Assembly: GCA_022705325.1 (NCBI GenBank)
Contig: JAKJER010000042.1
Location: 1-53,487 of the forward strand
Source: Planctomycetota bacterium
GTDB lineage: Bacteria; Planctomycetota; Phycisphaerae; SM23-33
DNA: 53,487 nt
Direction: 5' to 3'
Within the stretch, counting starts at the first letter, position 1; each line of letters opens with the position of its first letter. This document shows positions 23,357 through 31,085 of the stretch, piece by piece. The notes beneath the pieces are model-generated. The model did not search any database. It was not told where the DNA came from and worked only from the letters and a program-made list of their open reading frames with translations. A program made the translations under genes and the position numbers.

Positions 23357-25516
23357 GTGAGAACGCGAATACGTTACGTGCGCGGGTGTTTCCTTGCAGC
23401 CCTGCTGGTGTGCGCGGCCGTGAGCGACCTGTCCGCTGCGCCTCGGCCGGTGCCCGGGCCTGCCCGCCCCGTGGATCCGGGCCCTCCGCTGCCGGCCGGC
23501 CTGGACGAGATCGTCTTCGCCACGCGTTCCTACGGCCCGGACGGCCACTACTACGCCAACTTCGGCTACTACTCCGCCGACCCCAACCGCAAGGCCTACC
23601 CACAGGACGGCGGGGCGTTGTGGCGGCTGAACGTGCGGACGGGGGAGCGGAAGGCCCTTCTGCGCGACGACCGCGGCGGCGTCCGCGACCCGCAAGTGCA
23701 CTATGACGGGCGGAAGATCCTCTTCTCGTATCGCAGGGGCGGCAGCGAGCAGTACCACCTGTACGAGATCAACATCGACGGCACGGCCCTGCGGCAGCTC
23801 ACCGACGGCCCGCACGACGACATCGAGCCCACGTACCTGCCTGACGGCGGGATCGCATTCTGTTCGTCGCGGTGCAACCGCTGGGTGATGTGCTGGCACG
23901 TCCCGGTGGCCATCCTGTACCGCTGCGACGGCGACGGGCGGAACATCCGCATGCTCAGCTCCAACGCCGTCACCGAGAACACGCCGGCGGTGCTCAACGA
24001 CGGGCGGCTGATCTACACGCGGTGGGAGTACAACGACCGCAGCCAGCTCGCCTACCACCACCTGTGGACGATGAACCCCGACGGCACGGGCGTGATGACG
24101 TTCTACGGCAACATGCACCCGACGGGGATGCCGTACAACATCGCCCGACGGCAGGGCAACGTGGTGGCGTACGAGAACGTCCCCGGCTCGTGGGCCATGC
24201 TCGACGGGCGACCGATCCCCGGCACGGACAAGATCATCGCGAGCTTCTCGCCCGGGCACGGGCGGCGCGAGCACGAGGGATTCCTCACCATCGTCGACCC
24301 CGGCAACGGGCCCGACGACTTGCCCTCGGCCAGGCAGATCCACAAGAGCGGCAGTTGGCGCGACCCCTGGCCGGTGGCGGCCGACCTGTTCCTGGCCGTC
24401 CGGCGCAACGAGCTGCACCTGGTCGACGACCAGGGCCGCACGCGACTGCTCCACACGCTTGCGGGCCTGCCCCCCCAGTGGATGCTCCACGAGCCGCGCC
24501 CCCTGCGCCCGCGCCCGCGCGAGCCGCTCTCTCCCGCGCGCCGCGACGCCGCCCAGGCCGACGGCACGCTCGTGCTGGCCGACGTGGCGCGCGGCCGCAA
24601 CATGACGGGCGTGGCTGCGGGAGAGATCAAGAAGCTCCTGGTCATGGAGCAACTGCCCGGGCCCTTCCACGACAGCCCGGGCTTCGACGGCATCAGCCTG
24701 TGGGGGCCGTTCACCATCGCGCGCATCCTCGGCACGGTGCCGGTGGAGGCGGACGGTTCGGCCCACTTCCGGGCGCCGGCGATGCGGAGCCTGTTCTTCG
24801 TCGCGCTGGACAGGGACGACCTGGCTGTCAAGAAGATGCAGAGCTTCGTCACGCTCCAGCCGGGCGAGACGACGAGTTGCGTCGGCTGCCACGAGCCGCG
24901 GGTCGTCGCCCCCGCGAACGGGCGCGGAGCGACCCTGACGGCACTCAAGCGCCTGCCCAGCCGGATCGAGCCCCTGGCCGACCTGCCGCAGATCGTCGAC
25001 TTCCGCCGCCACATCCAGCCCATCCTCGACCGCCACTGCGTCTCGTGTCACGGGCCGGGCAAGGCCGACGGCAACCTCCGCCTGGACTCCGGCGAGGGCA
25101 TGCCTTCGCACGGGCGCGGACACGTGCAGAGCTCGTATGTGGCGCTGGTCTGCCGGCTGGGCGAGGTCGTCGACGGGCGCAACGCCCACGGCAACCGCCC
25201 GCCGCGCGCCACGGGCAGCGGAGGCAGCAAGCTCATGACCCGCCTGGACGCTCGCCACTACAAGGTGAACTGCTCGCCCCGCGAGCGGGCGATCGTCCGC
25301 CTGTGGCTCGACAGCGGCGCCGTCGCCAACGGCACGTACGCGATCATGGATGGCGGCTCGGCTGACCACCCCAGCCACCAGTACATCCGCGAGATGAAAC
25401 GATACGGCATCTTGCCGCCGGAGTTCACCCTCGGCCCGTCCTTCGACGCCTACGCCACCGACGAGGCGTACTGGCGGTCGTTCTGGTATCAGCCGGGACA
25501 GACGCAGGGGCGGTGA
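23357..25516 (+). CDS. Secreted HzsA-like propeller protein with two CxxCH motifs
   Basis: A ~719-residue exported protein. The likely start is the GTG at 23357, giving a signal peptide with RGCFLAALLVCAAVSDLSAA. Upstream in-frame codons lie in the degenerate repeat and are unlikely to be translated. The propeller has WD40/TolB-like blades (DPQVHYDGRKILFSYRR, DIEPTYLPDGGIAFCSSRCN, NTPAVLNDGRLIYTRWEYND, HHLWTMNPDGTGVMTFYGN) as in hydrazine-synthase-alpha-like proteins. CVGCHEP (508) and CVSCHGPG (561) are heme-c or Cys-His metal motifs near the C-terminus, after IQPILDRH. It shares order and motifs with the larger protein at 14143 but lacks the FGE domain. Catalysis of hydrazine synthesis is not implied. 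Confidence 0.75.
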   Translation: MRTRIRYVRGCFLAALLVCAAVSDLSAAPRPVPGPARPVDPGPPLPAGLDEIVFATRSYGPDGHYYANFGYYSADPNRKAYPQDGGALWRLNVRTGERKALLRDDRGGVRDPQVHYDGRKILFSYRRGGSEQYHLYEINIDGTALRQLTDGPHDDIEPTYLPDGGIAFCSSRCNRWVMCWHVPVAILYRCDGDGRNIRMLSSNAVTENTPAVLNDGRLIYTRWEYNDRSQLAYHHLWTMNPDGTGVMTFYGNMHPTGMPYNIARRQGNVVAYENVPGSWAMLDGRPIPGTDKIIASFSPGHGRREHEGFLTIVDPGNGPDDLPSARQIHKSGSWRDPWPVAADLFLAVRRNELHLVDDQGRTRLLHTLAGLPPQWMLHEPRPLRPRPREPLSPARRDAAQADGTLVLADVARGRNMTGVAAGEIKKLLVMEQLPGPFHDSPGFDGISLWGPFTIARILGTVPVEADGSAHFRAPAMRSLFFVALDRDDLAVKKMQSFVTLQPGETTSCVGCHEPRVVAPANGRGATLTALKRLPSRIEPLADLPQIVDFRRHIQPILDRHCVSCHGPGKADGNLRLDSGEGMPSHGRGHVQSSYVALVCRLGEVVDGRNAHGNRPPRATGSGGSKLMTRLDARHYKVNCSPRERAIVRLWLDSGAVANGTYAIMDGGSADHPSHQYIREMKRYGILPPEFTLGPSFDAYATDEAYWRSFWYQPGQTQGR

Positions 25517-25611
25517 CTATCGAAGCCTGCGCTTGTAGTCCCGCCGTAAGGCGGTCCTCCGCGCGCCCATCGCACAGGACTGCGCTCCGACGCCCTTACG
25601 GGCGCACCTGC
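25517..25611. repeat. Cluster of short palindromes between convergent genes
   Basis: Three adjacent small hairpins are visible: CCGCC-gtaa-GGCGG, CGCCC-tta-CGGGCG and CTGCC-ta-CGGCAG. They fill the gap between the HzsA-like gene and the oxoamine synthase, each with a GTA/TAC-containing loop. They resemble dispersed REP-like palindromes and may end transcription from both sides. Confidence 0.5.
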
Positions 25612-26775
25612 CTACGGCAGGCAGGCTCCGAGCGCAGCGACGAGGCGCTTCACGTCTGCATCCTCGTGCCCGCTGCACAGGCTGATGCGGAGTCGGCTGG
25701 TGCCGGGTGCGACGGTGGGGGGGCGGATGGCGGGCACGAGGAAGCCGGCGTCCAGGAGACGGCGGCTCAGCTCGACGGCGGCACCGGCCTCGCCGACGAC
25801 TACCGGAACGATCTGCGAACACGAATCCAGCGTGGAGATGCCCGCGCCGCGCAGGAGGCTCCGCAGCAATTCGCCGCGCGCCAGCACCGTGCGACGTCGC
25901 TGCGGCTGGGACTGCACGATCTCCAGGGCGCGGACGGCGGCGGCGCACAGGGCGGCAGGGGGGGCGGTGGTGTAGATGTACGGGCGGGCCGTGTTGCGGA
26001 TCAGGTCGATCAGCGGGGCCGGCCCGGCCACGAACCCGCCCAGGCAACCCAGCGCCTTGGACAGCGTGCCGACCGTCGCGTCGATCTCACCCTCGACGCC
26101 CAGCAGCTCAGCCGCCCCGCGCCCGTTCTCGCCCAGCACGCCGGTGGCGTGGGCTTCGTCGATCAGGAGCTGGGCGTCGAATCGCTTCTTCAATTCCACC
26201 AGCTCGCGCAGCGGCGCCAGGTCGCCGTCCATGGAGAACAGGGAGTCCGTCACGATGAGGCAGCGGCAATACTGGCTGCGCCGCCGCCCGAGCATGGCGG
26301 CCAGCCGGCCCATGTCGCGGTGGGGATACGTCCGCATCTGCGCGCCGCTGGAGCGGGCGGCGTCCAAAATGGACGCGTGGTTGAGCTTGTCGCAGAGGAC
26401 CAGATCGCCCGCGCCCGCCAGCGTACGCACGGCTGCCGCGTTGGCCATCCACCCCGTTGAGGTCACCACCGCGTCCTGCGCGTGCTTGAAGTGGGCCAGC
26501 CGGCGCTCCAACTCGCGGTGAACCGTGCTCGTGCCGCAGACCAGCCGGGATGCACCGCTCCCCACGCCCCACGTCGCGACCGCCTCGGCGGCTGCCTGCT
26601 TGATCTCCGGATCGTCGGCCAGGCACAGGTAATCGTTGCTGCACAGGCAGACGACCTCGCGCCCGTCCAGGCGGACCCTCGGGCCGATGGCGGACTCCAG
26701 CGTCACCGGGCGGCGCAGCAACCCCGCCGCAGCCATCCGCTCCAACTCCGCCGACATGTCGTCCCAGATGCTCAT
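25612..26775 (-). CDS. bioF: Alpha-oxoamine synthase, BioF (8-amino-7-oxononanoate synthase) type
   Basis: A 387-residue PLP enzyme of the alpha-oxoamine synthase group, which condenses an amino acid with an acyl-thioester. BioF joins L-alanine and pimeloyl-ACP in biotin synthesis. Landmarks are LCSNDYLCLADDPEI, GVGSGASRLVCGTSTVHREL, the PLP-contacting DEAHATGVLGENGRG and the lysine-bearing TVGTLSKALGCLGGF. GASRLVCGT and the short N-terminus favour BioF over KBL or ALAS, but the specificity call is not certain. The start is ambiguous between ATGs at 26775, 26787 and 26790. It lies 81 bp after the radical SAM gene in the same direction, with no terminator seen between, so it may belong to the riboswitch-controlled unit. 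No other bio gene is present. Confidence 0.75.
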   Translation of the reverse strand: MSIWDDMSAELERMAAAGLLRRPVTLESAIGPRVRLDGREVVCLCSNDYLCLADDPEIKQAAAEAVATWGVGSGASRLVCGTSTVHRELERRLAHFKHAQDAVVTSTGWMANAAAVRTLAGAGDLVLCDKLNHASILDAARSSGAQMRTYPHRDMGRLAAMLGRRRSQYCRCLIVTDSLFSMDGDLAPLRELVELKKRFDAQLLIDEAHATGVLGENGRGAAELLGVEGEIDATVGTLSKALGCLGGFVAGPAPLIDLIRNTARPYIYTTAPPAALCAAAVRALEIVQSQPQRRRTVLARGELLRSLLRGAGISTLDSCSQIVPVVVGEAGAAVELSRRLLDAGFLVPAIRPPTVAPGTSRLRISLCSGHEDADVKRLVAALGACLP

Positions 26776-26820
26776 CCGGTGCGCCATCATACACGCACAC
26801 AAGCCCGGTGGCAGCGGGGA

Positions 26821-26863
26821 TTCAATGGTCAATAGTCAATCGTCAATTGACAATGGTCAATAC
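26821..26863. repeat. Short tandem repeats of GTCAATN / TTGACNA
   Basis: The plus strand reads as successive GTCAAT units (TCAATGGTCAATAGTCAA, then TCGTCAATTGACAATGGTCA), A/T-rich in a G+C-rich setting. They begin in the gap after the radical SAM gene and cover its stop codon. They could be an operator array or slippage-derived junk. Confidence 0.55.
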
Positions 26864-28266
26864 GCCATCGCCACCGTGTCCTTCAGCCCTTCATCCCACC
26901 CGTCCCACAGGAACTCCTCGTGCCGGCCGTCCGCGATCAGGCGGAAGGCGTAGCGGACCTGCTCCTCATAGAACTCGCAAAAGGCCCCGGTGCGGTTCAT
27001 CCCGCCGTTCATCTCGTGTGCCTCGGCCGGGCAGGGCGAGCCGCAGAAGTGGCGGATCGCGCATCGCCGGCAGGGTTCGATGTCCTCGACCTTCCGGCCG
27101 GTCACCAACTCGAACGGACGGGTCTTGAGCACGTCGGGGATGTTGTCGGTGAACAGGTTGCCCCCGCGGAAGTTCTCCAGTCCGATGAACTCGCTGCAGG
27201 GGAACATCCCGCCGTCAGGGGCGAGGGCGAAGAAGCACCGCCCGCCGCCGCAGGGGGAGACGTCGCACATCAGCCGCCGCGCCGACGGGGCCAGGATCGC
27301 CAACAGGATGTTGGCAAAGTTGCCCACCACGAGCTTGCGCCCGGTGCGGCGGTACAGTTGGCTGGTCCGCTCCAGGGCGGCGATGAAGCGTTTGGCGGCG
27401 GTCGCGTCGTCCGGCTTGACCTGGCGCGAACGCGGCAGGGTGCAGCGGAGGATGTTCATCAGGCACGTGGGGACCCGGCGGCGGTGGAAGAAGTCCACCA
27501 CCTTGCTCAGGTGGGCGACGTTCTCGCTCGAGACGGTGCAGATGACGCTCCAGTTGTCGTAGCCCTTCAGGCGGTCCATGGCCGCCAGCACGTCGCCGTA
27601 CACGCCGCGACCGTCCCAGGTGCGGCGGGTGCGGTCGGCGACGGCCAGGCTGTGGGCGTCCAGCGAGAGCCCGATGCTGACGCGCCGGCTGGTGAGGAAC
27701 TCGACGGCGGAGTCGTCCAGCCGCGTGGCGTTGGTCTGCACGCCGAAGAGGAACTTGCCCTTGTAGCGGTCGATGGCCTCGAAGACCGCGTCGCGGTTGA
27801 GCAGCGGCTCGGCCCCGTGGAAGATGATCTGCGGCGTGTGCCCGCGGCCCAGGGTGCGGCGGAAGTACGCGTGGAGGATCTCCATCGCCTTGAGCACCCG
27901 CTCGGCCGGCATGTGCCTGCCCGAGCGGCGCATCTTCGGCGGGATGTAGCAGTAGGTGCAGTCGAGATTGCATCGCTCGGTGGGGTTGAAGTAGACGGCT
28001 GACGGGGTCAGGCCGAAGCGCAGGTGGTCCATCTCGGCCTGCAGGGCGGGCCGGCTGCGGGCGAGCGAGCGGGGCAGCTTTCCGCTGAAGGCGTCGGCCA
28101 GCTTGTCGCGTCGCACCAGGGCCCAGAAGGCCGAGTCCGGCTCGATGAGGGCCAAATAATCGGCGTGGCCGATGTCGACGCTCTGGAGCGTGGGTCCTTT
28201 GCCGCTGTTGACGAAGCGGCCCCGCGAGGGGGCCGCTCCGTCCAGCGTGCGGGTGCGACCGGGCAT
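26857..28266 (-). CDS. cbpB: Radical SAM/SPASM peptide-modifying enzyme (CbpB-like)
   Basis: A 469-residue radical SAM enzyme. The SAM-binding cluster motif is ERCNLDCTYCYIPP (Cys99, Cys103, Cys106). A barrel follows with FHGAEPLLN, FGVQTNATRLDD and IGLSLDAHSL. The C-terminal SPASM domain (~355-440) has many cysteines for auxiliary Fe-S clusters: CDVSPCGGGRCFFALAPDG, FPCSEFIG, CRRCAIRHFCGSPCPAE and GAFCEFYEEQVR. This arrangement is typical of RiPP-maturing enzymes. No B12-binding domain precedes the barrel, so cobalamin acts through regulation and not as a cofactor here. Its ATG overlaps the stop of the 34-codon peptide gene (TAATG). That linkage and the riboswitch match the NCBI-described CbpB family as I recall it. 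The modification is unknown. Confidence 0.85.
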   Translation of the reverse strand: MPGRTRTLDGAAPSRGRFVNSGKGPTLQSVDIGHADYLALIEPDSAFWALVRRDKLADAFSGKLPRSLARSRPALQAEMDHLRFGLTPSAVYFNPTERCNLDCTYCYIPPKMRRSGRHMPAERVLKAMEILHAYFRRTLGRGHTPQIIFHGAEPLLNRDAVFEAIDRYKGKFLFGVQTNATRLDDSAVEFLTSRRVSIGLSLDAHSLAVADRTRRTWDGRGVYGDVLAAMDRLKGYDNWSVICTVSSENVAHLSKVVDFFHRRRVPTCLMNILRCTLPRSRQVKPDDATAAKRFIAALERTSQLYRRTGRKLVVGNFANILLAILAPSARRLMCDVSPCGGGRCFFALAPDGGMFPCSEFIGLENFRGGNLFTDNIPDVLKTRPFELVTGRKVEDIEPCRRCAIRHFCGSPCPAEAHEMNGGMNRTGAFCEFYEEQVRYAFRLIADGRHEEFLWDGWDEGLKDTVAMAY

Positions 28267-28370
28267 TACTTCGCCTTCCTGTCCATCAGGATGTAGTGGC
28301 TGAGCCCCGTCCCGCGGGCCTTGCAGCTCTTGCGAACGGCGATCACGACCTTCTTGCTGCTCTTCTTCAT
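28266..28370 (-). CDS. cbpA: 34-residue modified-peptide precursor (CbpA-like)
   Basis: A short gene encoding a 34-residue peptide. It begins MKKSSKKVV, has a single Cys in RKSCKARGTGLSHYILMD and ends RKAK. Start ATG 28370 has AGGA six bases upstream. The stop and the radical SAM start share TAATG, so translation is coupled. The upstream leader contains a cobalamin riboswitch and terminator. Size, coupling and the KSCKARGTGLSHYILMD core fit the family annotated as modified peptide precursor CbpA. The likely substrate region is the Cys, Thr, Ser, His and Tyr residues of that core. No separate leader-cleavage site, protease or exporter gene is visible nearby. Confidence 0.8.
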   Translation of the reverse strand: MKKSSKKVVIAVRKSCKARGTGLSHYILMDRKAK

Positions 28371-28421
28371 GCGACGTCCTTTCCGAAAAGAACCAACGAA
28401 CCGACTCTTCACCGACCGTCC

Positions 28422-28473
28422 AAAAAGAAAAGGGCTCCGACGGTCCCCAAGCGGGGGACTGTCGGAACCCTTT
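28422..28473 (-). terminator. Intrinsic terminator in the riboswitch leader
   Basis: On the minus strand a ~19-bp stem (AAGGGTTCCGACAGTCCCC with GGGGACCGTCGGAGCCCTT, allowing G-T pairs) is followed at once by TTTTCTTTTT. It lies between the riboswitch and the peptide gene, as expected for transcription attenuation when adenosylcobalamin is bound. Confidence 0.9.
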
Positions 28474-28494
28474 GCCTTCAGATTCCGTCTTCAA

Positions 28495-28670
28495 TGGCCC
28501 AGGCAGGTCTTCTGGCTCTCGGGTCGTGGGGGCCTGGCAGCCTTCCCGCCGCAGTGGGCTGCGGCAGTGGCGGGCGAAACGCCCGTTGCCAGGTCCCTCG
28601 CCGATTACAGCGGCGGGTCCGCCACGGATTCGCACCGTGTTCCGGGATGCCTGAACGGCACCATCATACA
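28495..28670 (-). ncRNA. Cobalamin (AdoCbl) riboswitch
   Basis: Read on the minus strand, the conserved elements appear in the expected order. They are GGTGCC (28663-28658), CGGTGCGAATCCGTGGC (28637-28621), GACCCGCCGCTGT (28619-28607), GCCACTG (near 28572), GGGAAGGC (28547-28540) and the 3' box GAGCCAGAAGACCTGCC (28518-28502). A strong terminator follows. The downstream genes are a peptide precursor and a radical SAM enzyme, not a B12 transport or synthesis gene. High cobalamin is therefore expected to switch the peptide system off. The 5' limit and the promoter are uncertain; a TATGAT overlaps the first conserved box. Confidence 0.93.
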
Positions 28671-29014
28671 ACGTGACGGCCTGGAGGCAAGCGGAAAAGC
28701 CAAGACATTCGATGTCCGCCAGGCCGATACCCGCCGGTCACCGGGTCCGGGCGCGTGGGCTCAATCCTCCGGCCTCCCTACGCGGATCGGTGCTGACGAA
28801 TCTCCCCATATCGGGCAGCGCGACAAAAAAACTTCAGTTTTTGTTTGACGGGGGCCCAAACAGCTTTTACGTTTTACACAACGTACAATGCATCTCGTAC
28901 GGGTTGGCCTGTCGTCGGGATCTCGGGAGCAGAACAGAGAGTCAGCAGAAGACTGCCCCGCAGCAGTGCCCGGAGCGAGTCCCGACTGGCCGGGCGGATG
29001 GAGCGGCGGCTGGG
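28671..29014. promoter_or_regulatory. Divergent intergenic region between riboswitch unit and flagellar locus
   Basis: No gene is visible in these 344 bp. The right part holds A/T-rich DNA uncommon in this window (28825-28900), including TTGACG (28845-28850) and TACAAT (28884-28889) which are 33 bp apart and so do not form one promoter. CGTAC and GTACG (28882-28901) form a small inverted repeat around ATGCAT and could be an operator for the MerR-like product encoded next. Confidence 0.4.
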
Positions 29015-29455
29015 ATGAGGCATCAGACAACAGTGGATTTCCGGCACGATTCGCGGCCTGACCAGCCGCCCGGGCGTCGGCTTTCGCACCCCTTTGCCAT
29101 TACCGGCGGGGGCGGACCTGCCGGCGAGTCCGGCCCACCGCCGTTCAGCGGCCTGCCGGACGGTGGGCAGGACGGCACTTCCGGGCCGACCACAAATCGC
29201 GGGCAGGTTCGCAGGAGCCGCCCGCCCAAGTTGTATCGCATCGGCGAAGTGGTGGAGTACTCCGGCCTGAGCCGCCAGACGATCCACAACTACACCGCGA
29301 TGGGCCTGATCCACGAGAGCCGGTGGACCAACGGCGGGCACCGGCTCTATGACGAGATGGTGTTCGAGCGGCTGGACCAGGTTGCCCAGCTCAAGATGCA
29401 AGGCAAGTCGATGGAGTACATCCGACAGTATTTCGTTCAGTTGGACGCCTCGTAG
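29015..29455 (+). CDS. MerR-like transcriptional regulator heading the flagellar locus
   Basis: A 146-residue protein. Residues ~1-70 are a Pro/Gly/Ser-rich, probably disordered leader. Residues ~72-146 are a MerR-type winged helix: KLYRIGEVVEYSGLSRQTIH, YTAMGLIHESRWTNGGHRLYD and the MerR-specific wing and hinge VFERLDQVAQLKMQGKSMEYI. The protein ends soon after, with no effector or dimerisation domain of usual length. Start ATG at 29015 is the only ATG giving a moderate leader; a start closer to the domain is possible. It ends 60 bp before the FliF-FliG gene in the same direction, so I infer that it regulates or is co-regulated with the flagellar operon. Confidence 0.7.
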   Translation: MRHQTTVDFRHDSRPDQPPGRRLSHPFAITGGGGPAGESGPPPFSGLPDGGQDGTSGPTTNRGQVRRSRPPKLYRIGEVVEYSGLSRQTIHNYTAMGLIHESRWTNGGHRLYDEMVFERLDQVAQLKMQGKSMEYIRQYFVQLDAS

Positions 29456-29515
29456 GCATGCAACCGGCGGGCACGGCGTCGGCCGTGCCGCCACTCGGTC
29501 AGGGAGGACCGAGCG

Positions 29516-31078
29516 ATGAGCAGACTGAGCAATGGGATAGCGCAGATCAGGACCCGCCTGGCGGGAATGGGCGTCCGGGCGCGGCTGCTGGCCGGCGCCC
29601 TGGGCGTGTTGACTGTCGCCGGCGGGTTGTGGCTGACGCTGGCGGGCGGACAGCCCGTCATGGCGCCCGTGCTCGACCAGCCCCTGGCGGTCGAGCAACT
29701 CGCCTCGGCCCAGTCGCTGCTCCAGGAAAGGGGGATCCCCTGCCGCGTGGTCCGCGAACGTCTGTTCGTCCCCCGTGACGCGGTCTCGCAGGTCCGGTCG
29801 ATCCTCGCCTTCGAGGGCATTCTCACCCGCTCGCCCGCCGCCACCTTCGAGCAGCTTGCCCAGGACGACGACATCTGGCGCACCCAGGCCCAGAACGAGC
29901 GCCGCTGGCAGGCGGCGAAAATGGCCACGCTCAGCCGGCTGATCACCAGTTTCCCGACGGTCCGCTCGGCCACCGTGCTGATCGAGCCCGGCAGCGGGCG
30001 GCAGCTTGGCCGGCCCTCCGCGCCGCCCACCGCGGCCGTGCACGTGTGCTTCAAGGCCGACTACCGCATGACGCCTCGACTCGCCCAGGCCATCACCGAC
30101 CTGCTCTGTGGCAGCGTGAGCGGGCTGGAGGCGCCCGCCGTCCGCATCGTCGACAACCACGGCGTGTCCTGCCGCGTCCAGAGCGACGGCACGGTCAGCG
30201 GGTGCGAACTGGCCGCTGCCGCCGCGCCGGAGACCGCTGCGACGGACGCTGCCGCGCCGGCGGAATCGTCCCGAGCGCCGCTGCTGCCCCAGGTCCAGTC
30301 CTCGCTTCGTCCGCGCCTGTTGGCTGGCGGGCTGGCGATGGCGGGCGTGGTGTGCGGGTACATCGCCTGGCTGCGACGCCGGCGGGTGCAGCCCGGCGAG
30401 CAGAGGATCCCTGACGAGCCGGAACTGACCGGGCGATTCGCCTTTCTCCGGAGCGTTTCGGTCGAGCAGGTCGCCGACCTGTTGCGAGATGAACATCCCC
30501 AGACGCTGGCCCTGGTGTTGACGTGCCTGCCGCCGGTCCAGGCGGCCGGCGTGCTGAAGGTCCTCGGCCCGGCCCACCAGGCCGAGGTGGCCAACCGGGT
30601 CGTGCGATTGGACGAGACCGACGAGCAGACCCTGGACGAGATCGAGGTCGCCCTGCATCGGCGGCTGGCCCGGCCCGATCCGGGCGCCCGCGAAGGCGAA
30701 GACATGGGCATGCTCACAATCGCCCGCCTGCTCGATCACGCCGGGCGCGGCGGCCTCGCCGCGCCGGCGCGAGACGAACAGCGAGACCTCCGCTTCGAGG
30801 ACATCGTGACCGTGCCCGCCGACCGGCTGCGCGAAGCCCTGGGCCGGCTGGAGGTGGAGGAGTTGGCCGTTGCCCTGCGGACCGCGGGCAAGGCCCTGAC
30901 GCACAAGCTGCTGGCCTGCCTGGGCGCCTCTCGGGCGGCGCAGGTGCGGCGGGAGATGGAGCGCATCGCCCCCGTGCGCCTGAGCGACGTGGAGATGGCC
31001 CAGCAGCACGTGGTGGAAGCGGTGAGGAGGCTGGCGGCAGAGCGGTCCGGTCGATCCTCCGACGAAATCGTGGCGTGA
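29516..31078 (+). CDS. fliF/fliG: Natural FliF-FliG fusion (MS-ring plus rotor protein)
   Basis: A 520-residue polypeptide joining two flagellar proteins. Residues 23-43 are transmembrane helix 1. Residues 46-260 contain ring-building motifs RBM1 (ASAQSLLQERGIPCRVV, FVPRDAVSQVRSILAFEGIL) and RBM2 (RRWQAAKMATLSRLITSF, SATVLIEPGS, LAQAITDLLCGSVSGLEAP). Residues 267-286 are helix 2. Then FliG begins directly at its middle domain (RFAFLRSVSVEQVADLLRD, EHPQTLALVL 326-335) and ends with FliG_C (ALGRLEVEELAVALRTAG, PVRLSDVEMAQQHVVEAV). Normal FliF is about 550 residues with RBM3 and beta-collar; both are absent. FliG_N, which normally grips the FliF tail, is also absent, consistent with the covalent link replacing it. 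Start ATG follows GGGAGGACC. FliH follows 7 bp later. Confidence 0.9.
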   Translation: MSRLSNGIAQIRTRLAGMGVRARLLAGALGVLTVAGGLWLTLAGGQPVMAPVLDQPLAVEQLASAQSLLQERGIPCRVVRERLFVPRDAVSQVRSILAFEGILTRSPAATFEQLAQDDDIWRTQAQNERRWQAAKMATLSRLITSFPTVRSATVLIEPGSGRQLGRPSAPPTAAVHVCFKADYRMTPRLAQAITDLLCGSVSGLEAPAVRIVDNHGVSCRVQSDGTVSGCELAAAAAPETAATDAAAPAESSRAPLLPQVQSSLRPRLLAGGLAMAGVVCGYIAWLRRRRVQPGEQRIPDEPELTGRFAFLRSVSVEQVADLLRDEHPQTLALVLTCLPPVQAAGVLKVLGPAHQAEVANRVVRLDETDEQTLDEIEVALHRRLARPDPGAREGEDMGMLTIARLLDHAGRGGLAAPARDEQRDLRFEDIVTVPADRLREALGRLEVEELAVALRTAGKALTHKLLACLGASRAAQVRREMERIAPVRLSDVEMAQQHVVEAVRRLAAERSGRSSDEIVA

Positions 31079-31085
31079 GACGAAC

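Noticed and set aside
14143..25516. Hydrazine synthesis (anammox) capability
   Set aside because: Only HzsA-like propellers occur. No hzsB/C, hdh or other anammox gene is present, and such propellers are widespread in Planctomycetes without anammox.
26857..28266. B12-dependent radical SAM enzyme
   Set aside because: The N-terminal ~90 residues show no cobalamin-binding Rossmann domain. The cysteine pattern is SAM cluster plus SPASM.
28663..28690. TTGCCT-N16-TATGAT as the riboswitch promoter
   Set aside because: The -10 element overlaps the first conserved riboswitch box (GGTGCC), so transcription from it would omit part of the aptamer.
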